Positions 1 through 13,752 of a stretch of DNA of 64,000 nt are shown here, in pieces (positions within the stretch are counted from its first letter, which is position 1; every line of letters begins with the position of its first letter). This DNA is from Escallonia rubra. Lineage: Eukaryota; Streptophyta; Magnoliopsida; Escalloniales; Escalloniaceae. A program made the translations under genes and the position numbers. Below the pieces are notes generated by a model that was not told the origin of the DNA, did no database searches, and saw only the letters and a program-made list of their open reading frames with translations. The stretch covers positions 248,001-312,000 of the forward strand of contig JAVXUO010002582.1 in NCBI GenBank assembly GCA_033065855.1. Direction: 5' to 3'.

Positions 1-3000
1 CAAAGATAACGAGGATAGAATTAAACGTATTTATATGGATCTATAGTGACACTTTATGAAAATAAAGCAAGATGGTATGTTCGGTCGTTTTTTCTTAAGT
101 CCAAAGCATTACTTTTTATGTTTTTCTTCCAAAGAGGGTTATGCTTTCTTAAAAGTAACCCAGGGTTAGATTTTTTGGCACAGAAACAAGAAGATGAATG
201 AAAAATAGAGTGACACATTTCAAAATTTTTGAGCGTTTCCCGTTTCATGTACATTTATTTAACTGCATATTTTGCATCCAAGCTACAAAATAAACGTGGT
301 TACATGTGAGATTAGCGGACCACGAAAAATACTACAAAACGAATGCGTATAGATCGTTTTAGTTACGGACATTTTCTTTACCGCAAGAAAACATCGTATT
401 GCAATGTTTTTAAAGGACATATCAACAAAAAAAAAGGAAATTAAAGTTTTAACTCTACTTTTTACCGTTTGAACTTCACGGTTTTTATCGTCAAGGCAAC
501 GGTGTAACCATACTCTTAAAAGTTATAGCCGCAAAAATAACATTCAAATCCCACTCCCCCATAATAATCCAGCATAAAAAGTTTGTCATGGAATTTTGTA
601 GTCTCGACATTGAAGAACAAGCTCCAGACATGCTGCAAAAGTCTAGACTCTACAGCACTGCTAGGGCACATATAACGATGGCAAAAACTCGGAGGTTTTG
701 AAAAATGCAGCCTTCTGGTCTGAGGAGCCACTGGCCTACCACCAGAAGAAGCTCTGCCTGCCCGTACTTTGATTTCACGCAACAGACTAATAGGCTTATA
801 AATGCTACTCTACCAGCCTAACCTTAATAATTTAATAAGTTGCTTGCCTGCCAAATCTTTGACATTTTTTTAAGTTTTCTTCGCAAATATAGAATCAGTA
901 AAATTCGAAAATGGTTCCCCTTGTACTATTGCTGATGCCAGGGCTGCTTCCAAAGTCCAACTTTATGCTGACATCGTGCTGCAAATTGTCTTAATTTCTT
1001 CCTCTCGGAGGTAATTGCAAGTTGTTTATGATTTCTTCTTCTTTATTTTTTGGCACTGCAATTTGTTTTATTTTCAATTTTTTTATTTCTTGCAAATAAG
1101 TAGTCTCTCATATTCGGAAAAGATGTACATAACACCAGAAAAAAGGTGGCATTTGTATCCTCTTATATACACTTTAATGAGAAATGGTAGTAAAATAATA
1201 TAGTAAGATGTGTCTTCTTCTAATATTGACTCATTATTTAAATGTCTTGAATTTTACTATTTTAGTTCAAACGGACCAGTCTTGGTCTTGCACATTTCTC
1301 TACTGATTGGGACCCTTTGACCACTGCGGCGATGATTCATCAACCAACCCTAATGCATGTAATTTATTCGTAGGAGTTAGGACCAGAAGTCATGTGTTGC
1401 ACAGTTGTCAAGCCTTCCTTTAATCTGGTTCTTTTACTCTCCAGAAAAAGAAAAAAAAAAGGCAGAATCCCCTCTTTTTCTAAATATTGATAAAAAAAAT
1501 TGTTGGCATAGGTTGTCAATTGTAACACTTTAAATGAAGTAAACAATTGTGTACATGTTGTTGTTTGGAAGGATTGAGATCACTAAACTTTTTTATGTCG
1601 TGTATATATCGTTATATATATTGAGATTTGTTGTTCTTTTATTTTTATTTTTCATTTGAGATTAATTTTTAGATGAAGTAAATATATGGTTGTGAACGTT
1701 GTGTAGTTGTTCAGTTTTGGTTTTCATTTTACACTTTTATTACCTTTTTTAACAATACCGTAAAAATAAAAATGAGTTTCTATTTGGTCATAAATAATAT
1801 GGTTTCTTCGGTCAGTTTGTATTGCACATACATCGTAGGTGCCCTAGTTGGTAGTAATGTATAAGTACCGCATCCCAATGCATTGGCAACTAATGGAACT
1901 AGTTTCAATTAGTAGGGCAATTAAAGAAGTTGTTAATGTGATTGTTAGATTAAGAATATTTGTTGGGAAATTCAACATTTTTGTACTATTTTTGGACAAG
2001 GTTGAATAGAACTTCACATATCATCGTCTATTAAAAGAAAGTAGACAAGCACCACCCAAGGCTTGGTACAATGGTCTTGAGAATAGGGGAAGAAAGTGTG
2101 AGCAACAAGTTCATTTTCAAATAATTGCTATTTCTGGGGTATCTAAGGGGAGTGCAACTCCGTCGCTTTCTTTATGGGTCGCTTTCGAGAACTTCAAAAA
2201 TTATGGGGGGGTGTGATTTCTATTCAGGGCCAAACATTTTGCTTTGGAGAAAACAAGGAGTTAATTCTGGAAATTGGTGAAGGTGTAGTACTAGTAGTGC
2301 CTTTTGAGAATTTAAATTTTCGATGATGGCCCTAAGTTTGTACTAATTTGCGAGAGGGTAATGGCAAAAAATTATTTGGAGACAACCGTGATTGAAATGA
2401 TACTCCGTATGATAACATATATAGACATGAGGATAAGAAATTTTTTAAGTGCAGAAACATGATAGTCAAATTCACCGTAGTTTTTACTTTTTGTTCTTCA
2501 ATTTTATTTTTTATTTTTTTGTGAAAAAGTGGGTGTTAATGAGTTGGGTTCATTGATTAAAGTCTTTTGACGTGTACCAAGAGATCTAAAATTAAATTTT
2601 ACCCACGCTAGAAACTGAGAGGTTAGACAGGAGGCGGTGCTACTACTATAGTTACGTTGTGTAGCTCAGATGTGAGTGACAAATGACCCAACTCTAAAAG
2701 GTTTGAGATCAAGAAAATACGATTTTTTTTTCTTCTTTTTTTAGGTGTGAGAAAAGGAGGTCTAATAATGCAGACATCTGTCATGACAAGTGGCATTTTC
2801 TTCATAAAATGGTTCCACTATTTGCATGAGTTGACTTGGTATTTTTACTCCCAACTACAGTAAACGTAGAAAAGCTTTGAGCAATGTCACTTTGCCAAGT
2901 TCCAATGTTTGTTTAGGACATTTTTCATACCGTTTTGTCTACGTAGAATAACTTTAAATACTAGTTCTTTTTTATACCACACTAGTGACATTTTTTTTTT

Positions 3001-5205
3001 ATGGTGGTTGGCCATAAACAGTCTCCAAAAGTATATCAAAAGATATAACATCCCATTCAATACGCCACGACAATAAAGAATGAAGCCCTTAATTGTTCCT
3101 TAACTCGAGATGATATTTAAAGTCAACAAATATTCTCTTCCAGTCTGATAACAAGCAATTTTCCTTTTCTGGATTAAGAGCAGATTAAATTTAATTTAAT
3201 CATAATGTACAAAGATATTTGGCCAAAAAAAAAATTAAGAGATTTAATTAGTCTAAAAAGCTAAAAACTGATTAATTCTATAACCAAGTTTAACGCTAAA
3301 CATCTTGGTCAATTGACATGTTAAAACTGTTTTTATTATTTTTTATCCAAGTACCATCAATTGCCTGAAACTAATTTTGTTAAAAATAGTTTAAGATCAA
3401 TCTTAAAAAGTAATTATAATCTAATCTAAATCTTGCTTTTAAAAGTATCAACCACAAACAAACTCTAAAAAATAAATCCAGTGTTTTGATGCCATATAAC
3501 TTTTCAATGAAAAAAAATAAATAAACAAAGTTGCAAATGCACGAAGAACTAAATAAAATGGTGAAAATGCAATTATGTTATGGGTATTGAAAGAGAGAGT
3601 GTCCCTGTGGATGGACTACAAAATGAGACATATATGCCCTTCTGAAATTACGATGGTCATTAGCTACTAGTCTTATTATGTTACAATATGATATGACATG
3701 ATTAGTTTCACGTAAAAAGATGATAGGGCTAAGGCCCTGTCGGCTTTGGATTACCGTGAAGCCTTGTCTGCATATATGCCACATTTATGAACAATGGAAC
3801 TTGGAGAAATCATGTCCTCTAATGTTTTTTGTTTTTCTGCGCCCCACAAGAAGGGCCAAGTTTGCCGACGCCAGAGGACGATGGATGGAGGTACTAAATG
3901 CGTGATATTGACATCATCGATCCCTCTTTAGTTTTTCTCTAAATACTTCTAAAAAAAATAGCGCTTCGACCAGAAAAATTCGACTCTAAAATTTTAAAAA
4001 AATATATTGTTTTGTATTGCACCGACTAATTTAGTCGCTACAAGATTGTTTACTCGTAAAGTTGACAGAACGTACTTTCTAAATTCAGTTGGAGTCATAT
4101 TCTATTAATAATCTGTTGGTAGCCATTCAAAAATTTAAAGTACCTTGCCGTCAAGAAAGAGAGTTTTGATTAAGACTAATATTTAGAGGAGGAGAGTGTG
4201 ACGTTTTCTTCGAAACAAAAATGCTTCGATATTACTCATAAACCGCTGAGGGTCGACATTTCTTGAATTAACAAACAACGTGAAAGTCAACCTCCAAAAA
4301 TCATTCGAAACATTAAATGTAAAGCAATCCTTTTACACAATCTCTATCATGCTTAGGTACAAATATGGTTCATTAGACCTCAGGACCATAACCTCGTAAC
4401 CAACCTTCACTTCGTAGACTAAATTTCAAGATATTTTACAAAGAGTGTCATCAACTAAATAGGGATTCTGAATACTGTAGGCGCATCATCAATAGTTACA
4501 ATCAATGTGGCTAACTCATCCCCCACAAGGCCCACATACGGGTGTACGGACACCTCATTAGACCTATTGTTTGTTGCTTTACTCATCACCACACATTTTT
4601 TTTTGTGACACGCCCAAATTTCTTAGAACTATGCTTTCTCTATGTTCTATCTATACTACTTATTAAGTCAAAATTGATTTGGTGTAACACCTCTTTGGTG
4701 TTACATAACTATCAACTTATAATGATGACAAGTGGCATTCCAAGAAAATTCATCAAAAAATGACACAAAATAAAAATCTTAATTGGTGAGTAACTACATT
4801 TCACAAATTAAAATTCATCAAAAAGTGGAGTTAAAGTAAAATTTAAAGGTCAAGTTTGATACCATAATAATACTTTGCTAACTTTGTTTGGACAAATATG
4901 ACTAACTTATTTTTCTGTAATTTGAAATTTATTTTACTGAATATAACAATAAACACGTATACATGATTTTTTTTTTTATAACAAAATTTGTACTATTAAT
5001 TTCATTTGGTGACTCATGTTCATTATATAACTTAAGGTTTCTCTATCTCAAAGTATAAGAGTGGAATAATCCTTCCTAATTTTTTTTTTATTATTCTTCC
5101 ATAAATTGGATAAAGATCATATGATGTACAACAAATTAGTCGTACCATAAAACTGTCGCTGAATATTATTTTAAAATTAAAAATGTCACATAAGTGGTAG
5201 CATAA
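1..5205. other. Gene-free AT-rich intergenic DNA
   Basis: No reading frame here has a recognisable domain, convincing length or splice-compatible neighbours. The short frames present (60-90 codons) are scattered over all frames and look like chance. The stretch is rich in A and T homopolymers. I recognised no mobile-element ends in it with confidence. Confidence 0.6.
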
Positions 5206-5488
5206 TATTCCTTCCATCCCATAATATTTGATCGTGTTTGACTTACATGTTTATTTAAGATATAAGTCATATTTTATAAGTTTATCATTCTATCTCTTGA
5301 GAGTAGGTTAGAAAAGAGAAAAGTGAGTTGGCGGAAGATTGAATGTAAAGAGAAAAAAATAAATATAAAAATGATAAACAAGAAAAAATACCTACAAAAT
5401 TCTTTATATTTAAAAAGTGATTAATTTTAAAAAAAAAAAAACACAGTCCAAAAAATTATGATAAGTTCTTTGGGTATGCAAGGAGTAT
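5206..5488. mobile_element. Stowaway-like MITE
   Basis: The left end reads TATTCCTTCCATCCCATAAT and the right end, on the opposite strand, begins TACTCCTTGCATACCC. Both resemble the classic Stowaway terminus CTCCCTCCGTCCC with a TA target duplication. The interior is AT-rich and non-coding, as usual for these Tc1/mariner-derived miniature elements. The termini have diverged, so this is an old copy. Boundaries are good to a few bases. Confidence 0.55.
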
Positions 5489-5744
5489 GATTTTATCTTG
5501 TTTCTCATTTTCTCGGGTACCCAAAAAGGCTAACACTGGTTGAGTTGTAAAGATGGATTGGGCAATGATGATGTGCAACTAATGCACCGTCACAATAGTT
5601 CGGGCTCCGTGTTATGTGAGACAATTTCTGGTGGTACGGTTGGTTTGCGACCACAGAATAGATCTAGTAGCTGCCATAGCTTCAGGAAGCTTTTGAGCAT
5701 ACACAGTAGAGGTAGAGCGGAGTGGAGCCCCTGAAAGTTCAATT

Positions 5745-5832
5745 GAAGGACACCACCTCCCTCGGTCAGTGAACTTTTATTTCAGTGGGTTCGACCCTTG
5801 TTCGATTCCCCCACTCAGTACACACACTGACA
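5745..5832 (+). repeat. tRNA-like SINE fragment
   Basis: A sequence matching the internal pol III B box (GTTCGATTCCC, 5800-5810) follows an A-box-like segment near 5762-5774. It is not a tRNA gene, because no cloverleaf can be drawn around these boxes. The likeliest reading is the tRNA-derived head of a SINE. The neighbouring (AC)n run may represent its expanded tail. Confidence 0.3.

Positions 5833-5860
<28 letters not shown>
5833..5860. repeat. (AC)14 microsatellite
   Basis: A perfect AC dinucleotide run of 14 units, directly after a SINE-like segment. Confidence 0.95.
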
Positions 5861-5863
<3 letters not shown>

Positions 5864-7829
5864 GTGAAAAAGGGTGCTAGAGGAGAGAGGTAGAGTGGAG
5901 CCGGGGTAGTAGTGCTAGTAGTAGGATCCAAGGGAGGTTTTAGAATTGACACGTGGCCCCCATCTGCCCCCTTTTTCTTTTTTTTTTTCTTTCTATTTTT
6001 CTCTTCTTATAAAAGACTTTTGGTTTAACCCTTTTAACACATTTTGTATAATTACTCGACCAGTAGTAACTCTCGTGTTACTGATTATGTATTTTTGAGA
6101 TGTTTAAGAAATTCATCAACAGGGCAGAGGGACGGGAGCACAATAGTATGCACATGCCCACTTTTTGCTCGTAAAAAAAAGTCATTTTTTAAATGGAGAG
6201 ATTGAACTGATACTTTTAATTGTGTGTTAAATTCGCACACTTTTTGTCATCACGAATAGAAAGTTGTGAATTTAGTTTGAATTTTTTTTATTAAAAGTCT
6301 GACCCACCCTTATATAATACAGAGTAGTATTGTTACTTTGTTAGCCCCTTAAAATTTTATAACTTATGAGAACATTTTTGAAACCATTATTCTTTACCCG
6401 AAATACAATAACTAAACCTACAAAATACCTTAAGGAAAATTCAGCCCTCCAAAATTTTCACCCTTTTCGCTTTAAATCTAGAGGTAACGTTTTTCGCATT
6501 TAGTCTAGGGGACACTTTTATTGATCATTATCACAAAAATCAAACTTTTATTGATCATTATCACAAAAATCAAACTGTAATTGACCAAATTAGAGTTGCG
6601 ATGTTAGGAGTTTTCAGAGATATCGTAAGTTTCATCTCTACTACTTTTCGAACCCAAGATATAAAGAGGCTATTTTAAGAAAGTTAATGTAAGTAGTGGC
6701 CTCGTGAAGGTTTCTCTTTCCCCTCCAGCTCACAGATGTCCATTTGCCACGTGTTAAGGTAAAGCGACCAACTTGCTTTATCTCACCATAACCCGTGTTT
6801 TTAGCTTCCTAACACCCTAAATTATGCGAAACGGATTTTGTCGGCATCCGGCGGCAGCGTATTAACACAAAGACAAACTATACCTTCTTAACTTGCCAAA
6901 AGGAGTTGTCTCAATTGTTTTTCTTATTAATTATTTTTTAATTAATTAAGTACTATCTGCTTTATTCAAATTAAATTTCGAAATGATGAATACGGGCACA
7001 ACAATTGCTTAAACCACCTTCCAGATCATTGTCTTTGAGTTAGGGCCAAATTTTGGTGCAGTGTTGCTTTCATGCAAAGCTTCAAATCTGATAGTTGATA
7101 GCATTATACTCTGTATTTGCGAGCTAGGTTTCTGCGACTACTAGGATGTTGATTTTTCTTTTTATTCGTATGAGAAGAAAAAAAGGATGAATGTAAAATG
7201 TTTTTCCGTCTTTTGAATTTTTTATAGTATTGTGTGAATTTGCTTTCACGCGTGAGCTAGAGTCATGCGTTAGTTTGTGTCAAGGTTCTAACTAATGCTT
7301 ATTAGGCAGTAGCAAAGCCATAAATTATTTTACAGGCGGGCGCTAAATATTAAAGGTGAAACCTTGAAAATTGATATTGGACATCTGATAAGTTATACCT
7401 TTGTGCTAAAGTAGTTCTATAAGGTCTTTAGTATCGAAGGTGAAGCTCAAATGGTGAAAAGTGAAGTTTAAGTATCACATATCTTATTTGAGCTCTACTT
7501 TTGTCGTGAAAGAGGCTACATACCGTCGCTTTTAAAGCCTTCAACGCCAAAAGTATAGCCCAAAACGGGAGAAGGGAAGCTCAAGAATCACCTTTTTCTG
7601 TAATTTGTTTAAGTTTAATATGCAAGTAATCAAAATGTCATCCTTTTAAGTAATTTCACAATTTTAGGTGGGCACATTCTTCCACGTGAGCTAAACTATC
7701 TAATATACGAGAAAGAAAAACGAGAGCAGCACTTCCGCTGTGGTTATTAGGACAATCTTCTTTAATGATTTAGTTGCCTCTTTGACCTTCTTTTTTTACT
7801 GAATTCAACACGAAACTTGATTAATATTA
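5861..7829. other. Gene-free intergenic DNA
   Basis: No credible gene is visible. It contains a 30-bp unit repeated twice in tandem (6514-6573, unit starting ACTTTTATTGATCATTATCA), and otherwise AT-rich unique sequence. Confidence 0.55.
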
Positions 7830-8234
7830 TCACTTTTGAATGAAGAAATCCAGATGCAACTCAAGGTGATAAAGTAGCGATAATATGAACGGAGATTTAA
7901 GTTTCCATGAGGTGGAAAAGGTGTAGACAAAGATGGCGATTGAGAGAGGAAATAGCAAAGGCAAAGCGAATCCGATGAAAAATGGACGGACTTTGGCGCA
8001 AAAGAAAATGGCAGGTGGACTAAAGCTGTCCATGTGTAACTCGGGGTCCCCATCGGTATAATTTGGTTCTCGCTTCCCATCTTTACTCTCATTGCCCATT
8101 ATATGCTTTCGTACCAAGAAAGCAAGGGTTGAAAACTTTGGGATATAATTGTATATTAATGAAGCTCCCATGTTAGTAATCATTCCCATCCACCACCCTT
8201 TCCCTATGCATTGCATTAGGGTGTTTAGCATCAT
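7830..8234 (-). CDS. Unidentified 134-aa open reading frame (doubtful)
   Basis: An ATG-started frame of 134 codons, one of the longer uninterrupted frames in the left third of the window. The protein has a Trp/Met-rich start (GKGWWMGMITNMG), a central lysine-rich hydrophilic stretch and a hydrophobic C-terminal half (around FFIGFALPLLFPLSIAIF) that could span a membrane. I recognise no family. A second frame of 95 codons overlaps it on the same strand, so the openness may simply reflect base composition. It could equally be a chance frame or a relic of a transposon. Confidence 0.15.
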   Translation of the reverse strand: MMLNTLMQCIGKGWWMGMITNMGASLIYNYIPKFSTLAFLVRKHIMGNESKDGKREPNYTDGDPELHMDSFSPPAIFFCAKVRPFFIGFALPLLFPLSIAIFVYTFSTSWKLKSPFILSLLYHLELHLDFFIQK

Positions 8235-11200
8235 TAGATCTTTGACATCCCATAAAATTCATATGCAAAGGCGTTCGCAACTTACTTACAGACAAATTTA
8301 AATTGCAATTTTATCAAATAAAAAACAAGTATGAATCAAATATAATAGGTTTCCTTTTTTTTTTCTTCCCTTCCCTCCCTCCCGCTTTGTTGTGCGTCAC
8401 GTGCTATTGTAATTTTTTTTTGTCAACCTATATTGGTGTGAACGGAGATGTGCATTGTTGCTTCTTGGAAAGTTAATCGAAAATCACAGTCTGGAATGTT
8501 GGCCTGCAAAACGGTAAGAGAGTGACCGTCTAGTGAAATTCCAGCAAGCGAATTCTGAAAAGCAACGAGTGATGGAGTTTATGCGTTAATACTTGCCCAC
8601 ATACCTGGAGGAGTCCCCTCTAAGTAGGCATAGGTATAAAACCCTAATCAAATTAGAAGTGACTATTGCTCCTTGGACCTGATCCTTGGATATCATGTTA
8701 AAATCTTCTCAAAACACTAATTTCTCCATTAAGATAAATCGGTTATATCATGCATATACAGGCGTAAACAGTCTTTTATTCATACATCACACTCCTCGCC
8801 AGAGTAGACGGTTTTGCAGTCGCACTCCTTCAAGCATATTTAATTAATTCCTGCACTGCACACAATTCTTCATCAATATTTAAAATGAAAAGAGCTTTCT
8901 TATCAAAACTTGATCAGGGACCGGTCCTTGGCCACCTTGGTCTAAAGTCATGTCAAGCATACAAGTTGTATTATAGTACGTGGTTACGTTCTAATTTTGA
9001 CGTACCCAGTTCAGATAAATCTGCAATGGGAAGCTTCTCATATGACATATGCTACATCTGTAGTCTGTACAGACCATAGTGTATCTATTATTCAATATAT
9101 CCATGAACTGACCACCTATCCAATGTCAAGTAGTCAGCCAATCTAAATCTTGCTATTTAATTCGAAAATTGTACCATCATTCTAGCTGGAAATGCAAATT
9201 CTCTTTGTTTTCGTTCACGCCTAGCGAATCCGGCTAGATTAAAATACTGGGTTTGCTAGGTGTAGTAGAAATTTAAAAGTATCATACAAACAAAGCATCG
9301 GATTAGTATTCCCTCAACCGTACTATTTATATACTAGAAAATCCTCAAAATACAATGACGGTCAATTGCGTACATTGGAGGATTAGGATCCGTGTTATCA
9401 ATTGAAGTGGGTTCAAGAATATTATTTTCTTATCATCAACTTGTTTAAGTGTCTCAATCGATCGATTTGAGTTTGTATGGTGTTAATAAGTATTTGTGTT
9501 TTGTTTTTATAATTTAAATGGGAAATAATTAATTATATGATTCTCATTAGGTGATTGATGGTGTTGTTTATTGTGTTACGTTGGTTCCAATTAATAGGAT
9601 CATTAACAATAGTAGTTGAATAGATGTTCTTCCTAACTCCATAACATTCGATATGAAGCCATGGCTGAAATTAAGATAACCTTTTTACATCAGCTTACAT
9701 TAATAGAATCTGATTTTGATGGAAAAATTACTTGTTGAACTATATTTATTCACTTATTGTCAGCTAATCAATTCTGGTTGTCTTAGACTTTTTAGGAAGA
9801 CAACGACTCTTTCAAATTTTGAGGTGATAAAACCTCTCCTTGCCATTTTGGTTTCTAGTTAATTATAAGGATTGTTTGTCTACATCTTACAATGACTAAT
9901 TTTCAAACTTAACTTTCAAATCAATTACGTTGAACCAAGAAAAACTCTTTGAAAACACACCAAAGAAGATAGTTGTTTTTTTCAAAAATCGGTTCAAGTC
10001 AAGTTTTTTCAAAAGTCTAGATCATCCTAATACATTTGTTTCGCACGTCAACGGGTAATCTCTACTAATCAAAGAAGACAATTGTTTGACACTTCTCTAC
10101 ATAAAAAAACACCGTGGCTAGATATAAGTAGCGACAATTCTGTAGAATATACGAGACAATAGTAAGTGTCGCCAATTATATTACAAACCTACCGACAATG
10201 GAGGGATTTATCGGACACTAGACATTGCATCCAATGTGACCCTTTTAGCTTCAAACACAAATCAAGGAAGGGTCACTTGTCAGCGGAGACAATTGTACCA
10301 TCTCCTACTATTGCACCACCCTCTGAAATTAATTGGGTTCCCTAATGGTTTTCACCTCTTTCTTCCTCGGTACATTTCCATTTCCATTTCCTGTTGCATC
10401 ATTGAATTCTGATGTCACGCCCCAAAAAAAATTCGGACACAAAAAGAAGTCTGAAAAGCCAAAAGATCAATGTCTAATTTTGCAACTTTCTTATATTTGA
10501 TGAAACAACTTGAATGGAGTGAGAAGGCTATAAAGAGCAAACTTTCCTATATTTTGTTCACGGGGTTTGATGGTTTATACGAAAATAGGCTGTGTGGATG
10601 TACACGCTTAGATATTCAAAATCTACTGCTCAATCTGGGAGCCAATCTGGGAGCCAGATGCTCATAGATTTTGTACCAGCTAATGCGAACAAACCCTGTG
10701 TTGTTTGATGTGAACTTGCTGTTGTTATCAAGGTACGCAGCATTAAATTTGACAGACCGTACCAAACCAACGATCTACAACATTTGTACCGTAACTGAAA
10801 AAAGTCGTTAAACATGTTTTGGCGATAAGAGATTATCACTGGAAATTTAAGTGACAGAAAAGCACTGTGCAGCGGAGGGTTTATCCTTCTTTAATTCGCT
10901 ACACCATCTTTTCAATTTCGTTAATAGACATATTAGGCCTAATTCTTCTAGAAAACGGAGGTGGGTTTGACACGAACTTTTTGTGTGGGGTAAAATATAA
11001 TTTGGTACTTTGAGTTTGCCACTCGTGTCTAAATAGTTCCCCATCTTTGACAAGTGCAATGCTATTTATTTTTTAGTGTATTTTGATCACCTAGTTACCG
11101 ACTCTCAGTCCTTACTTGAACCCCGCACTTTCACACTCACTATAAATTATGTGTCAATCTTGCCATGCTCTTGTTCCAGCTCGAAACCGACGACTTAAGA

Positions 11201-11300
11201 GGGAGAATATAATTATTTTTTAAAGTTAGCACTTTCTATAAAATTACAACTGGCTTCAGTTTTCAGAACTTCACGTTTTCTTTTTTTACTTTTGCCCAAA
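8235..11300. other. Gene-free intergenic DNA
   Basis: No supported gene. Short frames only. It includes a tiny 13-bp tandem duplication (CAATCTGGGAGC-type) near 10632-10658. Confidence 0.55.
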
Positions 11301-11326
11301 TTCATACTTTTTTTCTTGAATTTATT

Positions 11327-11758
11327 TCAGTCCCTAACAAAAACGGGCCCAAAGAAGATCAAATATCTGGGCTTGACATAAACCTTGGGATAGTAACCGG
11401 GCCCATTGGACTGCATCAAATAGCAACCACAGAGCAGCTCACACCACAGCTTTTTGCTAGAAGGATACCAGTAAAGTTTTATGTACAAATTGATAGAAAA
11501 TTGACTCCTTGTGGGACCGCTATTAGTACAATTGATAGACAAGCCCTGAATACCAGCTGACCAATAAGTATAGGACGCGTGCACATAAAATGTTTTAACG
11601 TTATCTATGGAGTACGTAGTGCTACAGAATTCGATGTTGATATGACCATGACTTAAATGACAGTTATTTATGGACAAACATGGAACTCGACAGCAGGAGG
11701 AGACGTGGAGCGGTCACAACAAATGTCGAGTGAGGATGAATCAATTTACGGTTTTGAT
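11327..11758. other. Decayed coding-like segment, both strands partly open
   Basis: On the minus strand about 116 codons are open between 11677 and 11327, but the frame has no in-frame ATG at its upstream end and contains many cysteines. On the plus strand one frame from about 11335 runs to 11758 with only two internal stops, and its first 70 codons read like ordinary soluble protein (for example TPCGTAISTIDRQAL). The plus-strand reading looks more protein-like to me and may be a decayed retroelement or pararetrovirus-type frame, but I cannot assign it to a family. Confidence 0.25.
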
Positions 11759-12835
11759 TAGTTACATTCTAATCGACAGTTTGTGACAGTCATGATAAGT
11801 TATGTTACGAGGTCACATGAAAGAGAAATACAAAGAAGAGAGGGCTACAACTGAACACGTCAAACATCTTTGGGCTTAGATTATTTCTCCTTGATGTTTT
11901 GCTCTTGGCAATCGATATCTAATACTTTGAACACTAGGGAGTAGTCCTTACTCAATGTACTTTGTTTTCTTTAATCAAGTCAGAATTTTCATGGCGCAAT
12001 TTTAATTTTAATTTTAGTTTGGGATTACCATTTCAATCAGATTTAGAGATGTTCTTAGATAAATTAAGGGCAAAAAAGAACTTACACCGTCAATTAACAA
12101 CTGTAGCTTTGCCACAACTTGATTGGAGGTTTGTAGCTGGACGCAAACATAATTTTATGGCACTATAACGCTGAGCAGAAGCACTTTGCTTGGGTAGTTA
12201 GAAAGCCGCATTCGGAACTCTTTATCTATTTTAGTCACAAAAATTCAAGTTTCATGATTTTGACAAATGTTTATTTTCAAAAGCAACGGTAACAGATATA
12301 ATGTAGCGCACATCTTTCACCATCAATCCCGGGAGCGAGACGAGAGAATAGTAAATCCTTAATCCCATATTATTCGAAAATCTCTCTAGCTCCTCGGTAA
12401 GTCTCGCCCATCGGATTTGTTACTGTACATCATATAGGATATAGGATTTTTTTTCACGATTTTGGACCTTGCAGTTGTTGTTTAGCACATGGAGAGGTAC
12501 AATAGTCAGTGAGCTTGTCATGCATGCATGCATGCCTGTTCTGCAACAAATGTTCCAGGTGCAAACGTAGGTGGTTCACATGTGTGCTCCTCCTCCGATC
12601 CACTAGAGCTGAGCAGGTTCGCATGCAGAAGTGAAATCATGTGCCTGTAAATGGATATGCACCAGAAGTTCTTAGTGGGAGGGAGACCTAGAAAAAGCAA
12701 GCAAATTCATCACATGCGTTTCTTGGCGAAGCGAAACTGTAAAGAGATCAAGTACAAGGTGATGTGACGGATGCAAGCACCATGTAATGATACAAAGTTT
12801 AGAAAATGGAAAAGAATGACAATGTAATTCGCGAC
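11759..12835. other. Intergenic DNA with no identified gene
   Basis: A plus-strand frame of 68 codons at 11962-12168 has protein-like composition and may belong to the same relic as the segment just upstream. A short GCAT-type run lies near 12521-12535. Nothing else is recognisable. Confidence 0.45.
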
Positions 12836-13752
12836 CAGGGCCGTAAATAAACAGAGTTGTTTACGAACAGCTCGTCGTTCGGTTCACTAAAAACTCGTTC
12901 GTGTTCGTTCACTTGACAAATGAACATAACACGAACATCATTTTAGGGCTCGTTTATTAAACGAGCCGAGCATGAGCATTTTATTGTTCGTTTATTAATG
13001 TTCGCGAACATTTAGAACTCGTATATTTTATATAAACATAAAATATTTGTATTAATATAAATAAGATTATATTATCTAAGTTAAAGCTAAACCTATGTAA
13101 TTATGTCCAAACCTATTTAATTATCTAAGTTAAAGCTAAACCTAAGGGGAATAAAATATCACCACATAATTCCATCGCACACATCAAAACAAACTTAGAG
13201 AATCAAAGTCTTGTGGAGAAGGTCCAGAAGCTTTGACGCCTCCGTCTCCTTGCCGTCAACGGCGAGCTCCATCGTTGACGCCTCGGTCTCCCCATCGTCG
13301 ACGCCTCTTTCGTCACGTCGTCGACGATGTTATCTCCCCGTCGTTGAAGCTGCATCATACTATTGCCGATGACTTTATTGCCGGTCGATCTCTTGTTGTA
13401 TGTTTTCCATTCCGCATCTCCTTCTTCCTTGTATGTTCTATAGATCGCTTTTGATTCATCAACGTCTATAGCTTGACTGCGTCAAAGATTGAGGAATCTG
13501 ATAAAAATTTAGGGATTTGGTTGGATCTGAACATGAAAACGGTCCGAGTTTTGGAACTCGAGTTCGGCTCGTATAGTTAAATGAGTCAAACGACTCGAGC
13601 CCGAGTTGTGGAGTCACGAACTCAAGCCGAGTTCGAACATTGATATTTTGGTTCTTAGCGAACTCGAGCCGAGTTTGAACACATCGAAACTTAGACGAAC
13701 CGAGCTCTAACACACTCATGTTCGGCTCGAACTCGGTTCGTATACAGCCCGA
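12836..13752. mobile_element. hAT-like non-autonomous DNA transposon (917 bp)
   Basis: The left end starts CAGGGCCGTAAATAAAC. The right end, read inverted, starts TCGGGCTGTATACGAAC, so the termini agree over GGGC-GTA-A--AAC-GAG. Imperfect 8-bp direct repeats flank it: TTCGCGAC at 12828-12835 and TCCGCAAC at 13753-13760 (6 of 8). Subterminal regions are full of repeated CTCGTTCG / TCGAACTCG-type motifs, as is common in hAT elements. No transposase frame is present, so it would depend on an autonomous relative. The GC-rich frame at 13233-13454 is not convincing as a captured gene. Confidence 0.5.

Noticed and set aside
5790-5812. tRNA gene
   Set aside because: B box present but no acceptor or anticodon stems can be paired around it.
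13233-13454. 73-codon GC-rich plus-strand frame as a captured gene in the hAT-like element
   Set aside because: Arg/Ser/Pro-rich low-complexity composition and no family signature.
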